NCBI GenBank assembly: GCA_031270785.1
Contig: JAISWM010000026.1
Location: 1 to 9,678, forward strand
Source: Oscillospiraceae bacterium
GTDB taxonomy: Bacteria; Bacillota; Clostridia; Oscillospirales; Acutalibacteraceae
DNA length: 9,678 bases
Reading direction: 5' to 3'
The first letter of the stretch is position 1; every line of letters begins with the position of its first letter. The notes beneath the pieces were generated by a model that searched no databases, had not been told where the DNA came from, and saw only the letters and a list, made by a program, of their open reading frames with translations. Shown piece after piece: positions 1 through 5,867 of the stretch. Made by a program: the position numbers and the translations under genes.

Positions 1-200
1 CGGGGAGAAAGTACACGAATAAATTTACTTTTGAGGACTGTTTTAAATCGTAACAGCTATATCTCCCTGCGAGCTTGCGGGTAGTGGTCCGAATTAGTTG
101 ATAATGTCTTTCTCCCCCCTGCTGATTCGCGGGGGGAAAGAAGGGATTTCAACTATTTTGAGACATGACCGGCTCGCGGGGAAATAGTTATAAGAAATAG
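1..200. repeat. Family A palindromic repeat interrupted by a family B element
   Basis: The first 60 bases (arm from the GC stem through AAATTTACTTTTGAGGACTG to AACAGCTATA) match 2842-2907 closely, so this is a copy of the family A repeat. Its second GC palindrome starts at 65, breaks at about 81, and resumes at about 172 after a family B element (about 82-171). Removing B and one copy of a 9-base near-duplication (73-81 and 172-180, one mismatch) restores a hairpin of the form CCCTGCGAG/CTCGCGGGG. The repeat lies downstream of the gene that ends at 212 on the minus strand. No gene is seen in the first 211 bases. Confidence 0.75.
86..170 (+). repeat. Family B palindromic repeat, copy 1
   Basis: The copy has the typical B layout: a left arm GGTCCGAATTAGTTGATAAT, a GC palindrome around 114-136 and a right arm ending CAACTATTTTGAGACATGACC. 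The outer ends are imperfect inverted repeats of each other (GGTC..AA..TAGTTGA). It is nested in a family A copy. Confidence 0.85.
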
Positions 201-211
201 AAAACATTTAC

Positions 212-655
212 CTAATCGACCCCAGGAGCCGCAGGAGCATTAGAAACCTTTCCCAATACACACCCCAGTATTAATTGTATTGCCTCAGGATGGTCAACGA
301 TAATTTTTTGTAATATTCCCTTTGCATTAGGGTATTTCTCGGCAATTTCTTGTAATGCTCTTATCATTTCTCCAGTATCGTTAGTATCAAAAGCTCTTCG
401 TAGTGTTCCAATTGTTTCAGAAGCGTCATTGCTTGTCAGGAAATCTTTCAACTCCATAGCTACATTGTAGGCGTTCCGCATCGCATCGTAGCCGTTGCGC
501 ACAGCCTTACCCGCGCCAACAGCGTGTGTAGCTAACTCTTCTGAAAACCCATTACTACTCCTAAAAAATAATGCACCAAGGAAAAGATTTGTAGCAGTGA
601 ACGCCAACATTGCCGCAATACAACTAAAAAACACATCTGATTTTATACCAAACAT
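212..655 (-). CDS. Small membrane-anchored or exported protein of unknown function
   Basis: I do not recognise this 147-residue protein. Residues 8-31 form one strongly hydrophobic segment after a short charged N-terminus, so it is either an uncleaved signal anchor or a signal peptide. The rest (about 33-125) is polar and probably helical, with A/G/E/R-rich stretches, and there is a short hydrophobic patch near 125-135 followed by a Pro/Ala tail. The ATG at 655 has an excellent ribosome binding site, GAGGTGA, six bases upstream, and a perfect consensus promoter lies 40-70 bases before it, so the gene is almost certainly real and well expressed. It lies on the minus strand like the two signal-peptide GTPases, with the same -35 box and the same C-type repeat upstream, which suggests a shared role. 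The substrate, partner and localisation are unknown. Confidence 0.8.
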   Translation of the reverse strand: MFGIKSDVFFSCIAAMLAFTATNLFLGALFFRSSNGFSEELATHAVGAGKAVRNGYDAMRNAYNVAMELKDFLTSNDASETIGTLRRAFDTNDTGEMIRALQEIAEKYPNAKGILQKIIVDHPEAIQLILGCVLGKVSNAPAAPGVD

Positions 656-696
656 AATTAATCACCTCACTTAATATTTAATTCAAGATCAATAAC

Positions 697-725
697 ATTA
701 TAACATAGACCATTGATTTTGTCAA
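697..725 (-). promoter_or_regulatory. Consensus sigma-A promoter of the 212-655 gene
   Basis: On the minus strand, TTGACA (725-720) and TATAAT (702-697) are separated by exactly 17 bases. Both hexamers are perfect matches to consensus. The -10 box is about 40 bases from the start codon at 655. Confidence 0.92.
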
Positions 726-730
726 GAAGC

Positions 731-895
731 AATATAGTAAAAACGCGGTTGTAGTCCAAATTAGTTTGTAATATCTTTCTCCCGCGTAAGCGGGAGAAAG
801 AAGGAATTTCAACTATTTTGATACATGGCCAAAAACCTTTTGAAACAGTGGCGTTTTTGTTCTTTCCCCCGCAAGTCGGCGTAGGAAAGTAAATC
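731..895 (+). repeat. Family C repeat split by a family B element
   Basis: The left end, ATATAGTAAAAAC (about 732-744), and the remainder beginning CAAAAACCTTTTGAAACAG (830 on) together make one family C repeat. C repeats read TATAGTAAAAAC, then a T-rich stretch, ACAGTGGCGTTTTTGTT, a GC palindrome (here a degenerate one at 866-886) and GTAAATC. The interruption is the B copy at 751-830, with AAAAAC present on both sides. Confidence 0.7.
751..830 (+). repeat. Family B palindromic repeat, copy 2
   Basis: The left arm GTCCAAATTAGTTTGTAATA, the palindrome CTCCCGC/GCGGGAG (779-796) and the right arm TTTCAACTATTTTGATACATGGCC follow the B layout. It is inserted within a family C repeat just upstream of the promoter for the 212-655 gene. 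Confidence 0.85.
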
Positions 896-933
896 AAACA
901 CACATCAGATTTTAATTTAAAAATAGTATTAGA
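896..933 (-). repeat. Family E AT-rich repeat, copy 1
   Basis: The reverse complement of this segment is nearly identical to 2749-2785, just after the S1 gene: TAATACTATTT, an AATTAAAA stretch, then GATGTGTGTTT. A shorter version lies at 1613-1635. There is no GC palindrome in this family. Confidence 0.6.
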
Positions 934-1009
934 CTTTTTTCAAGTGTAACATCTATAAATAATATAAAATGAATTGTTGGGGCAAAATCAACAAAAAAAT
1001 CTTTTTTTC

Positions 1010-1038
1010 TTTACAAATATTTCTTTTTTGTATATAAT
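1010..1038 (+). promoter_or_regulatory. Strong sigma-A promoter, possibly for a long S1-gene leader or an RNA
   Basis: TTTACA (1010-1015) and TATAAT (1033-1038) are separated by 17 bases. Transcription would start near 1045 and run right, but no convincing gene follows until the S1 gene at 1670. The open frames in between lie inside repeats and have no good ribosome binding sites. It is either the promoter of rpsA with a leader of about 620 bases or the promoter of a non-coding transcript. Confidence 0.7.
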
Positions 1039-1055
1039 ATATAAATATGGTAAAC

Positions 1056-1092
1056 ATAGCTCCGTATTTGAAAAAAGTAAATTTGTTCTTAC
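1056..1092 (-). repeat. Family A-like arm after the 1010-1038 promoter
   Basis: ATAGCT, a short gap and TTGAAAAAAGTAAATTTGTTC match 4313-4347 closely. They match more loosely the reverse complement of the family A arm (2849-2907). In both places the arm lies just downstream of a strong promoter. Confidence 0.5.
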
Positions 1093-1119
1093 AGTCTCTC
1101 CCCCACCGGTGGCGGGAAG

Positions 1120-1203
1120 GGTTATGTCTCAAAATAGTTGAAATTCCTTCTTTCACCCCCGCCATGGGCAGGGGGAAAAAGATACTATTAACTAATTTGG
1201 ACC
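1120..1203 (-). repeat. Family B palindromic repeat, copy 3 (inverted)
   Basis: Read on the minus strand, this is GGTCCAAATTAGTTAATAG, a palindrome around CCCATGGGC (1156-1176) and a right arm ending TTTTGAGACATAACC. It follows another small GC palindrome (CCACCGGTGG, 1103-1112), and a clear target duplication is not visible here. Confidence 0.85.
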
Positions 1204-1256
1204 ACCACCAAAATATTAATGATGCAATGATACTAATTTCAAATAAAAATATTAAT

Positions 1257-1360
1257 TATAGTAAAAACTCTTTAAAACAGCGGCATTTTTGTTTTTCCCT
1301 CTCGCACTCGGCGCGGGAAAAGACGTAAATACTACCGTGTTTTTAAATGATTTTGACTAT
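1257..1360 (+). repeat. Family C repeat, full copy
   Basis: TATAGTAAAAAC is followed by ACAGCGGCATTTTTGTT, a GC-rich core (about 1298-1318), ACGTAAATACTACCGTG and TTTTTAAATGATTTTGACTAT. This is the complete C layout with inverted TATAG ends. Short open frames overlap it on the plus strand but are not believable genes. Confidence 0.75.
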
Positions 1361-1370
1361 GGTATTAATA

Positions 1371-1570
1371 AAAGCCTTTTGAAACAAGCGGCATTTTTGT
1401 TTTTTCTCCTCCCGCATTCGGCGTGGCGATCCGAATTAGTTAATAGTATCTTTTCCCCCCCGCCCATGGCGGGGGGGAAAAGAAGGGATTTCAACTATTT
1501 TGAGACATGGCCCGCGTTCGGCGTGAAAAAAACGTAAATAATGCCACGTTTCTAAATGGTTTTTGCTATA
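1371..1570 (+). repeat. Family C repeat split by a family B element
   Basis: The left half (1371-1425) and right half (1511-1570, ending TTTTTGCTATA) make one C repeat. The 15-base stretch CCCGCATTCGGCGTG (1411-1425) reappears with one mismatch at 1511-1525, exactly 100 bases on. It flanks an 85-base B element, as expected for an insertion with target duplication. Confidence 0.75.
1426..1510 (+). repeat. Family B palindromic repeat, copy 4
   Basis: The left arm is GATCCGAATTAGTTAATAGT, the near-perfect palindrome CCCCCCCGCC/GGCGGGGGGG lies around 1455-1477, and the right arm ends TTTTGAGACATGG. This is the cleanest example of B nested in another repeat. Confidence 0.88.
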
Positions 1571-1652
1571 TTCGTTACTTTTTTCCGCATGGCGGAGCGA
1601 CTAAATGAGTATTAATTTTTAATTTAGAAATAGTATGCAATATTACTTTAAT

Positions 1653-1659
1653 AAAGGAG
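1653..1659 (+). promoter_or_regulatory. Ribosome binding site of the S1 gene
   Basis: AAAGGAG lies ten bases before the ATG at 1670 and fixes this start. The preceding 90 bases are AT-rich. They contain a partial family E repeat (1613-1635), and I see no convincing promoter immediately upstream. Confidence 0.8.
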
Positions 1660-1669
1660 ACAAAATATT

Positions 1670-2752
1670 ATGGATGAAAAAATTATATTAGAAGAAGATA
1701 GTTTTTCAGAAAACTTTGAAGAGATGTTAGAAGAGTCTTTAAAAGGTTTAAATGTAGGAAAGGTTGTTAGCGGGACTGTCATTAGTGTACAGCCTGACGA
1801 AGTTTATGTGGATATAGGCAGAAAGCAGTCAGGAATTGTGCCTGCTTCCGAGCTTTCAATAAATCCGGATGTAAATCCTGAAGATATAGTAAAGGAGGGG
1901 GACGTATTAAAATTATTTGTGTTAAAGACATATGATCAAGACGGAATAGTTTTATTATCCCGGAAAAAAATATCTTTAAATGAACAGTGGAGCAACTTTT
2001 CAGAATGCGAAAAAAATGCGGAAATTTTAGAAGGTACAGCTAAAAAAATTGTTAAAGGCGGAATGATAATATCTTGCCGAGGTATGGACGTTTTCATACC
2101 TTTATCGCAAATTGGCGGGAAGAAAGGCACTCCACTTGAAAATTACTTAGGCCATACACATAAATTAAAAATTATTGAAGTTGATCAATCAAGGAAAAGA
2201 ATAGTAGGATCAATAAAATTAGTGGAAGAAGGAATCAAAAAAGAGTGGCTTAAAGAATTTTGGAATAACATAGAAAAAGATAAACCGTATCAGGGAATAA
2301 TAAAATCTATAACTAATTATGGCGTGTTTGTTGCTTTAGGGCACATTGATGGTATGATACATATTTCGGATTTGTCGTGGAAGAGGGTAAATCATCCTTC
2401 GGATGTGGTTAAGCTTGGCGATAAGATAGAAGTAAAAATAAAGTCATTTAACGAAGAAAAGCAAAAGGTTTCCTTGATTTATAAAAAAATGGAAGATAAT
2501 CCTTGGGAAATATTGAAAAAAGAGTATCCTGTCGGAAAGGTATTTGAATCTAAAGTTATAAATATTTTACCATATGGGGCTTTCGTTGCTGTGTTACCAG
2601 GGATAGACGGTCTCGTACATATTTCGGAGATTTCGAATGAAAAAATTAATTCTCCGAATGAGTTATTAAGCGTCGGAGATACAGTAAAAGTAAAAATAAA
2701 GTTTATAGACGGGAAAAAAGTATCTTTAACCATGAAAGATATTTATAGCTAA
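1670..2752 (+). CDS. rpsA: 30S ribosomal protein S1-like protein, four S1 domains
   Basis: This 360-residue protein binds single-stranded RNA and, as a ribosomal S1 homologue, would help mRNA bind the 30S subunit in the cytoplasm. After an acidic N-terminal leader it has four S1 (OB-fold) repeats at roughly residues 29-100, 115-187, 203-271 and 287-357. Repeats 3 and 4 are canonical, with YGVFVAL..IDGMIHISDLSW and YGAFVAVLPGIDGLVHISEIS. Repeat 2 is the most degenerate. Its length fits Firmicutes S1 proteins, which have fewer domains than the six of E. coli. In several Clostridia this protein is fused behind IspH, but here it stands alone with its own AAAGGAG site. The stop codon TAA is the first part of a family E repeat. 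Its leader is repeat-filled, and the nearest strong promoter is about 630 bases upstream. Confidence 0.9.
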   Translation: MDEKIILEEDSFSENFEEMLEESLKGLNVGKVVSGTVISVQPDEVYVDIGRKQSGIVPASELSINPDVNPEDIVKEGDVLKLFVLKTYDQDGIVLLSRKKISLNEQWSNFSECEKNAEILEGTAKKIVKGGMIISCRGMDVFIPLSQIGGKKGTPLENYLGHTHKLKIIEVDQSRKRIVGSIKLVEEGIKKEWLKEFWNNIEKDKPYQGIIKSITNYGVFVALGHIDGMIHISDLSWKRVNHPSDVVKLGDKIEVKIKSFNEEKQKVSLIYKKMEDNPWEILKKEYPVGKVFESKVINILPYGAFVAVLPGIDGLVHISEISNEKINSPNELLSVGDTVKVKIKFIDGKKVSLTMKDIYS

Positions 2753-2785
2753 TACTATTTCTAATTAAAAATTTGATGTGTGTTT
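2749..2785 (+). repeat. Family E AT-rich repeat, copy 2
   Basis: The segment beginning at the S1 stop codon (CTAATACTATTTCTAATTAA) and ending GATGTGTGTTT matches the reverse complement of 896-933. A partial copy in the opposite orientation lies before the gene (1613-1635), so E copies flank rpsA as an inverted pair. Confidence 0.6.
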
Positions 2786-2827
2786 AATTTATAGCCGTTT
2801 CGTTTGAAAAGTGTCTGATTTGTATAA

Positions 2828-2935
2828 CTTTTTCCCAGCCGACGGCTGGGAGAAAGTACACGGAAAAATTTACTTTTGAGGACTGTTTTAAATCATAACA
2901 GCTATACTTTCCCCGCCTTCGGCGGGGAAAGTAAC
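2828..2935 (+). repeat. Family A palindromic repeat, intact copy
   Basis: Two perfect GC hairpins, CCCAGCC/GGCTGGG (2833-2850) and CCCCGCC/GGCGGGG (2910-2926), enclose a conserved arm of about 60 bases shared with 4-60. The outer flanks (TTTGTATAACTTT and AAAGTAACGGGTACAAA) are imperfect inverted repeats. The hairpins have Ts before and As after, so neither strand carries the U-run of an intrinsic terminator. The repeat lies between the convergent ends of rpsA and the first GTPase gene and could stabilise 3' ends. Confidence 0.75.
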
Positions 2936-2974
2936 GGGTACAAACTGATATTTATAATTGAAATTAGTATAATG

Positions 2975-3751
2975 TCACGTTTTTATTTCGTAATTATTTG
3001 GTAAGCTTCGTGCCCGATTATTAACAAGCCAATTTCTTATTAAGCGTATCGTTCCAATTACTGCACCTACCACCGCCGCTGTCACTGTTGCCGTCAGCAA
3101 TTTTCTGCCAAGTGCAGCATTGACTTCAGCTTCAGCTGCTTTACGTGCGGCAAGATCAGTTGCAAAAAATTCATTTGCTGAGCGGCATAACGTTTTTCTA
3201 AGATCCTCTATTCCCTTGCCCGTGCTAGCACTTGTGTAAATTATATGTTCTAGTTCTATATCGTTAGCCTTTGCTTTAGCCTCAATTTCAGCGCGTGTCA
3301 CAGCACCTTCCGTTTCTTCCAATTCTATTTTATTTATCACCCAAATAACCACTGCGTTTTCAGAACACCTACTTTTTTTTACCTTTTCCATCCACTTGCC
3401 AACATTATCTATACTATCTCGGCAAGTAATATTACTACAAATTGTCACTATTTTTGCGGCATTAAGATATGCACATTTAATTACATTCCAAAATCTTTCT
3501 TGGCCACTTAAATCCCAAATTCGGGCTTCATTATTGTTTTCTATCTGCCACGTGCAATAATCAGTCCCAACAGTAGATATATATTCATTTTTAAACGTAC
3601 CTTCGCGTATTCTCCTAACCACTGAAGTTTTCCCTGTTTCCTGATCTCCGACAAATGCCACGTTGACATAATTTATAGCATGAACATTAATTAAATTTGA
3701 AAGCATAAAAGCGAATGTGCAAATCAGTGCCAGAAATTTTTTAAATTTCAT
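2975..3751 (-). CDS. Exported Ras/Rab-like small GTPase with C-terminal membrane segment
   Basis: The 258-residue product has a Sec signal peptide (residues 1-25: KFKK, a hydrophobic core, cleavage after VHA) followed by a Rab-like GTPase domain. G1 is GDQETGKTS (35-43), the switch-I threonine is in STVGTDY (Thr60), and G3 is WDLSGQERF (79-87) with the catalytic Gln84 kept. G4 is NKIE (140-143), where NKxD is usual, and G5 is SAS, where SAK is usual. Residues 218-238 are hydrophobic and are followed by a basic tail, so the mature protein would be anchored with the GTPase domain outside the membrane. ATG at 3751 is chosen over a TTG at 3772 because GAAAGAGGT precedes it at good spacing and the signal peptide then starts cleanly. 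A consensus promoter lies upstream. A paralogue is at 6599-7489. GTP hydrolysis is expected but not proven; the target is unknown. Confidence 0.85.
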   Translation of the reverse strand: MKFKKFLALICTFAFMLSNLINVHAINYVNVAFVGDQETGKTSVVRRIREGTFKNEYISTVGTDYCTWQIENNNEARIWDLSGQERFWNVIKCAYLNAAKIVTICSNITCRDSIDNVGKWMEKVKKSRCSENAVVIWVINKIELEETEGAVTRAEIEAKAKANDIELEHIIYTSASTGKGIEDLRKTLCRSANEFFATDLAARKAAEAEVNAALGRKLLTATVTAAVVGAVIGTIRLIRNWLVNNRARSLPNNYEIKT

Positions 3752-3795
3752 AATATAAGCGACCTCTTTCAAATTATTTGTTTTGGGCTAACTTA

Positions 3796-3824
3796 ATTAT
3801 AGTATGTTTTTAACGTTTTGTCAA
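3796..3824 (-). promoter_or_regulatory. Consensus sigma-A promoter of the first GTPase gene
   Basis: On the minus strand, TTGACA (3824-3819) and TATAAT (3801-3796) are 17 bases apart. Both are perfect consensus hexamers. The bases just upstream (GCTTATTTGC before the -35) are nearly identical to those before the second GTPase gene. Confidence 0.93.
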
Positions 3825-3889
3825 GCAAATAAGCAAAATTTAAAAAACATTTTTGCATTATAGTTATTTTTTAAAAATATCCATGCAAA

Positions 3890-4275
3890 TATAGTAAAAA
3901 CTTTTTTAAACAGTGGTATTTTTGCTCTTTTTTCCGAGTTGGCAGTGAAAAAACGTAAATAATGCCGCGTTTTAAAATAATTTTTGCTATACACAGCTTG
4001 GGAAATAACGAAAATATAACTTTTTCAAACAGTGGCGTTTTTGTTTTCCCCGCCTTCGGCGGGGGGGGAAGTAAATCATACCACGTTTCTAAATAATTTT
4101 TGCTATACAAAGCTTGGAAAATAACGAAAATATAACTTTTTTAAACAATGACGTTTTTGTTTTCCCCCGCCTTCGGCGGGGGAATGTAAATAATATCGCG
4201 TTTTAAAATGATTTTTGATATACAAAGCTTGGGAAATAACGAAAAATATAACTTTTTAAAAAAAGTTTGTGCTAT
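3890..4275 (+). repeat. Tandem array of family C repeats, about 115-bp period
   Basis: Three C units follow each other, each made of a TTTAAACAGTGGCGTTTTTG arm, a GC core, a GTAAATAATGCCGCG arm and the linker AGCTTGGGAAATAACGAAAA. The linker begins at 3995, 4111 and 4226, spacings of 116 and 115. The second and third cores are clean CCGCCTTCGGCGG palindromes; the first is decayed. The array fills the gap between the divergent GTPase and glyA promoters, and no gene is credible in it. Confidence 0.85.
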
Positions 4276-4281
4276 ATTATC

Positions 4282-4310
4282 TTGTACTGTTAAAAGCAAA
4301 ACTGTATAAT
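4282..4310 (+). promoter_or_regulatory. glyA promoter
   Basis: TTGTAC (4282-4287) and TATAAT (4305-4310) are separated by 17 bases. This puts the start of transcription near 4317 and gives glyA a leader of about 70 bases. Confidence 0.8.
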
Positions 4311-4312
4311 CT

Positions 4313-4352
4313 ATAGCTGCTGCACTTGAAAAAAGCAAATTTGTTCGTATAT
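4313..4352 (-). repeat. Family A-like arm in the glyA leader
   Basis: ATAGCTGCTGCACTTGAAAA and AAAGCAAATTTGTTCG match 1056-1092 and, as reverse complement, the family A arm. It occupies most of the untranslated leader of glyA. Confidence 0.5.
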
Positions 4353-4370
4353 ACTTTAAAATTTATTTTT

Positions 4371-4378
4371 GGAAGGGG
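4371..4378 (+). promoter_or_regulatory. Ribosome binding site selecting the GTG start of glyA
   Basis: GGAAGGGG is ten bases before the GTG at 4389. No comparable purine box precedes the in-frame ATG at 4326. Confidence 0.8.
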
Positions 4379-4388
4379 ACCATACATA

Positions 4389-5654
4389 GTGCCAAAATAT
4401 GTTAAAGAAAACATAGATTTCATCAAAAAGTTTGATCCTGAAATAGCGAATGCTATAAATTTAGAATTCAATCGTCAGTCTGATAACTTAGAACTTATTG
4501 CTTCAGAAAATATTGTTTCTCCTGCCGTGTTTGCCGCTATGGGCAGTATACTGACTAATAAATATGCTGAGGGCTACCCGGGGAAGCGCTATTATGGCGG
4601 ATGCAAATTTGTGGATATAGCGGAAGATCTAGCTAAAAAGAGGGCTTGCCAATTGTTTGGCGCTGATCACGCTAATGTGCAACCCCATTCGGGTTCTCAA
4701 GCTAACGCCGCCGTTTATTTCGCTATGCTTAAACACGGAGATACCGTAATGGGCATGAGCCTTTCTGAAGGAGGGCATCTTACCCATGGGTCGCCTGTGA
4801 ATATGTCCGGAAAATTTTATAATTTCGTGCCTTATGGCGTAGACCCTGGAACTCATCTTATTGATTACGACAAAGTAAGAGAAATTGCTTTGGAAAACAA
4901 GCCAAAGATGATAATCTGCGGCGCAAGCGCATATTCCAGAACTATAGATTTTAAAAAATTTAAAGAAATTTCCGATGAGTGCGGCGCGTATCTTATGGTT
5001 GATATGGCTCATGTAGCCGGGCTTGTTGCTGCCGGACTACACCCAAATCCGATACCGTATGCTGATTTTGTAACAACCACTACGCACAAAACTTTAAGAG
5101 GGCCAAGAGGTGGTATGATACTTTGCAAAGAAAAATACGCAAATGACATAGATAAAGCGATATTCCCCGGTATTCAAGGCGGTCCTCTTATGCACATTAT
5201 TGCCGCTAAAGCCGTATGTTTTAAAGAAGCTTTGAAACCCGAATTTAAGGAATATCAAAAAAATATAGTGGAAAACTGTAAAGTTTTGGCGGAGAGTTTG
5301 CTGGATAACGGCGTCAAATTAATATCCGGCGGTACGGACAATCATTTACTGCTGATAGACCTTAGCGAGGAAGATATTTCCGGGAAAGAATTGGAGCATA
5401 ATTTAGATTTAGTAAATATCACAGTGAATAAAAATACTGTTCCAAATGAAAAAAGAGGTCCTTTCGTAACAAGCGGAATACGCATAGGCACAGCGGCGGT
5501 AACTACAAGAGGCATGAACAAAGAAGATATGAGGCTTATTGCGAAATTAATATCTTTATCCATTGAGGATTTTGAGAAAAATAAAGAAAATATTAAAAAA
5601 TCCGTAAAAGAATTATGCTGTAAATACCCAATATACGGTTGTAACAAAAATTAG
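4389..5654 (+). CDS. glyA: Serine hydroxymethyltransferase
   Basis: This cytoplasmic PLP enzyme interconverts serine and tetrahydrofolate with glycine and 5,10-methylenetetrahydrofolate, feeding one-carbon metabolism. The 421 residues cover the whole family: ELIASEN (35-41), NKYAEGYPGKRYYGG (57-71), VQPHSGSQAN (97-106), VDMAH (204-208) and the cofactor-binding lysine in TTTTHKTLRGPRGG (Lys234). I place the start at the GTG at 4389, because GGAAGGGG lies ten bases upstream and the family begins near this point. The in-frame ATG at 4326 lies in a repeat-derived leader and has no ribosome binding site. The family normally ends at about YPIY; here GCNKN follows, encoded at the edge of a B repeat that also supplies the TAG stop (see findings). 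The gene was probably co-transcribed with the lipoprotein gene downstream before that insertion. Confidence 0.97.
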   Translation: MPKYVKENIDFIKKFDPEIANAINLEFNRQSDNLELIASENIVSPAVFAAMGSILTNKYAEGYPGKRYYGGCKFVDIAEDLAKKRACQLFGADHANVQPHSGSQANAAVYFAMLKHGDTVMGMSLSEGGHLTHGSPVNMSGKFYNFVPYGVDPGTHLIDYDKVREIALENKPKMIICGASAYSRTIDFKKFKEISDECGAYLMVDMAHVAGLVAAGLHPNPIPYADFVTTTTHKTLRGPRGGMILCKEKYANDIDKAIFPGIQGGPLMHIIAAKAVCFKEALKPEFKEYQKNIVENCKVLAESLLDNGVKLISGGTDNHLLLIDLSEEDISGKELEHNLDLVNITVNKNTVPNEKRGPFVTSGIRIGTAAVTTRGMNKEDMRLIAKLISLSIEDFEKNKENIKKSVKELCCKYPIYGCNKN

Positions 5655-5723
5655 TGGATAATATCTTTCCCCCCGCCTACGACAGAGGGAAAAGAAGAGA
5701 TTTTAACTGTTTTGAGACATGCC
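5641..5723 (+). repeat. Family B repeat, copy 5, overlapping the glyA stop
   Basis: The left arm ACAAAAATTAGTGGATAATA contains the TAG that ends glyA (5652-5654). The palindrome is degenerate (CCCCCGCC against GAGGG, about 5670-5689) and the right arm ends TTTTGAGACATGCCC. The 57 bases between this and copy 6 (5728-5784) match nothing else I can see. Confidence 0.8.
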
Positions 5724-5784
5724 CCTGATAATATGCTCGGCAAAGGCCATTCGACATTCCGGCAAAAAATCAAAATTATAGGCT

Positions 5785-5867
5785 GTGACCCAAATTAGTC
5801 GATGATATTCCCCCCCCGCCCACGGCGGGGGGAAAAGAAAGAATTTCAACTATTTTGAGACATGACC
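5785..5867 (+). repeat. Family B repeat, copy 6, before the lipoprotein gene
   Basis: The left arm GTGACCCAAATTAGTCGATG, the palindrome CCCCGCC/GGCGGGG around CCCACGG (5811-5832) and the right arm ending TTTTGAGACATGACC follow the B layout. It ends about 11 bases before the ribosome binding site of the next gene. Confidence 0.85.

Noticed and set aside
667..1165. Minus-strand open frames of 78 and 70 codons upstream of the 212-655 gene
   Set aside because: They cover promoter and repeat sequence. The shared peptide KIVEIPSF is the translation of a B arm.
1047..1537. Two overlapping plus-strand open frames (93 and 82 codons)
   Set aside because: They run through B and C repeats, lack good ribosome binding sites and give low-complexity, repeat-derived proteins.
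2910..2926. UUCG tetraloop hairpin in the CCGCCTTCGGCGG cores
   Set aside because: The best pairing (CCCCGCC/GGCGGGG) leaves a three-base TTC loop. A C(UUCG)G tetraloop would put the stem out of register.
3752..3772. Seven-residue extension of the first GTPase from the TTG at 3772
   Set aside because: It would contain the ribosome binding site itself and put charged residues before a clean signal peptide start.
3871..4338. Minus-strand open frames with internal repeats (KIILKR..IIY)
   Set aside because: The repeated peptides are translations of the tandem C array, and no start signals are present.
4326..4388. N-terminal extension of SHMT from the ATG at 4326
   Set aside because: It is encoded by the leader with the A-like arm and has no ribosome binding site, and the family starts near the GTG at 4389.
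4311..4388. Riboswitch in the glyA leader
   Set aside because: The leader is only about 70 bases and consists mostly of a repeat arm; no glycine, folate or T-box motif is visible.
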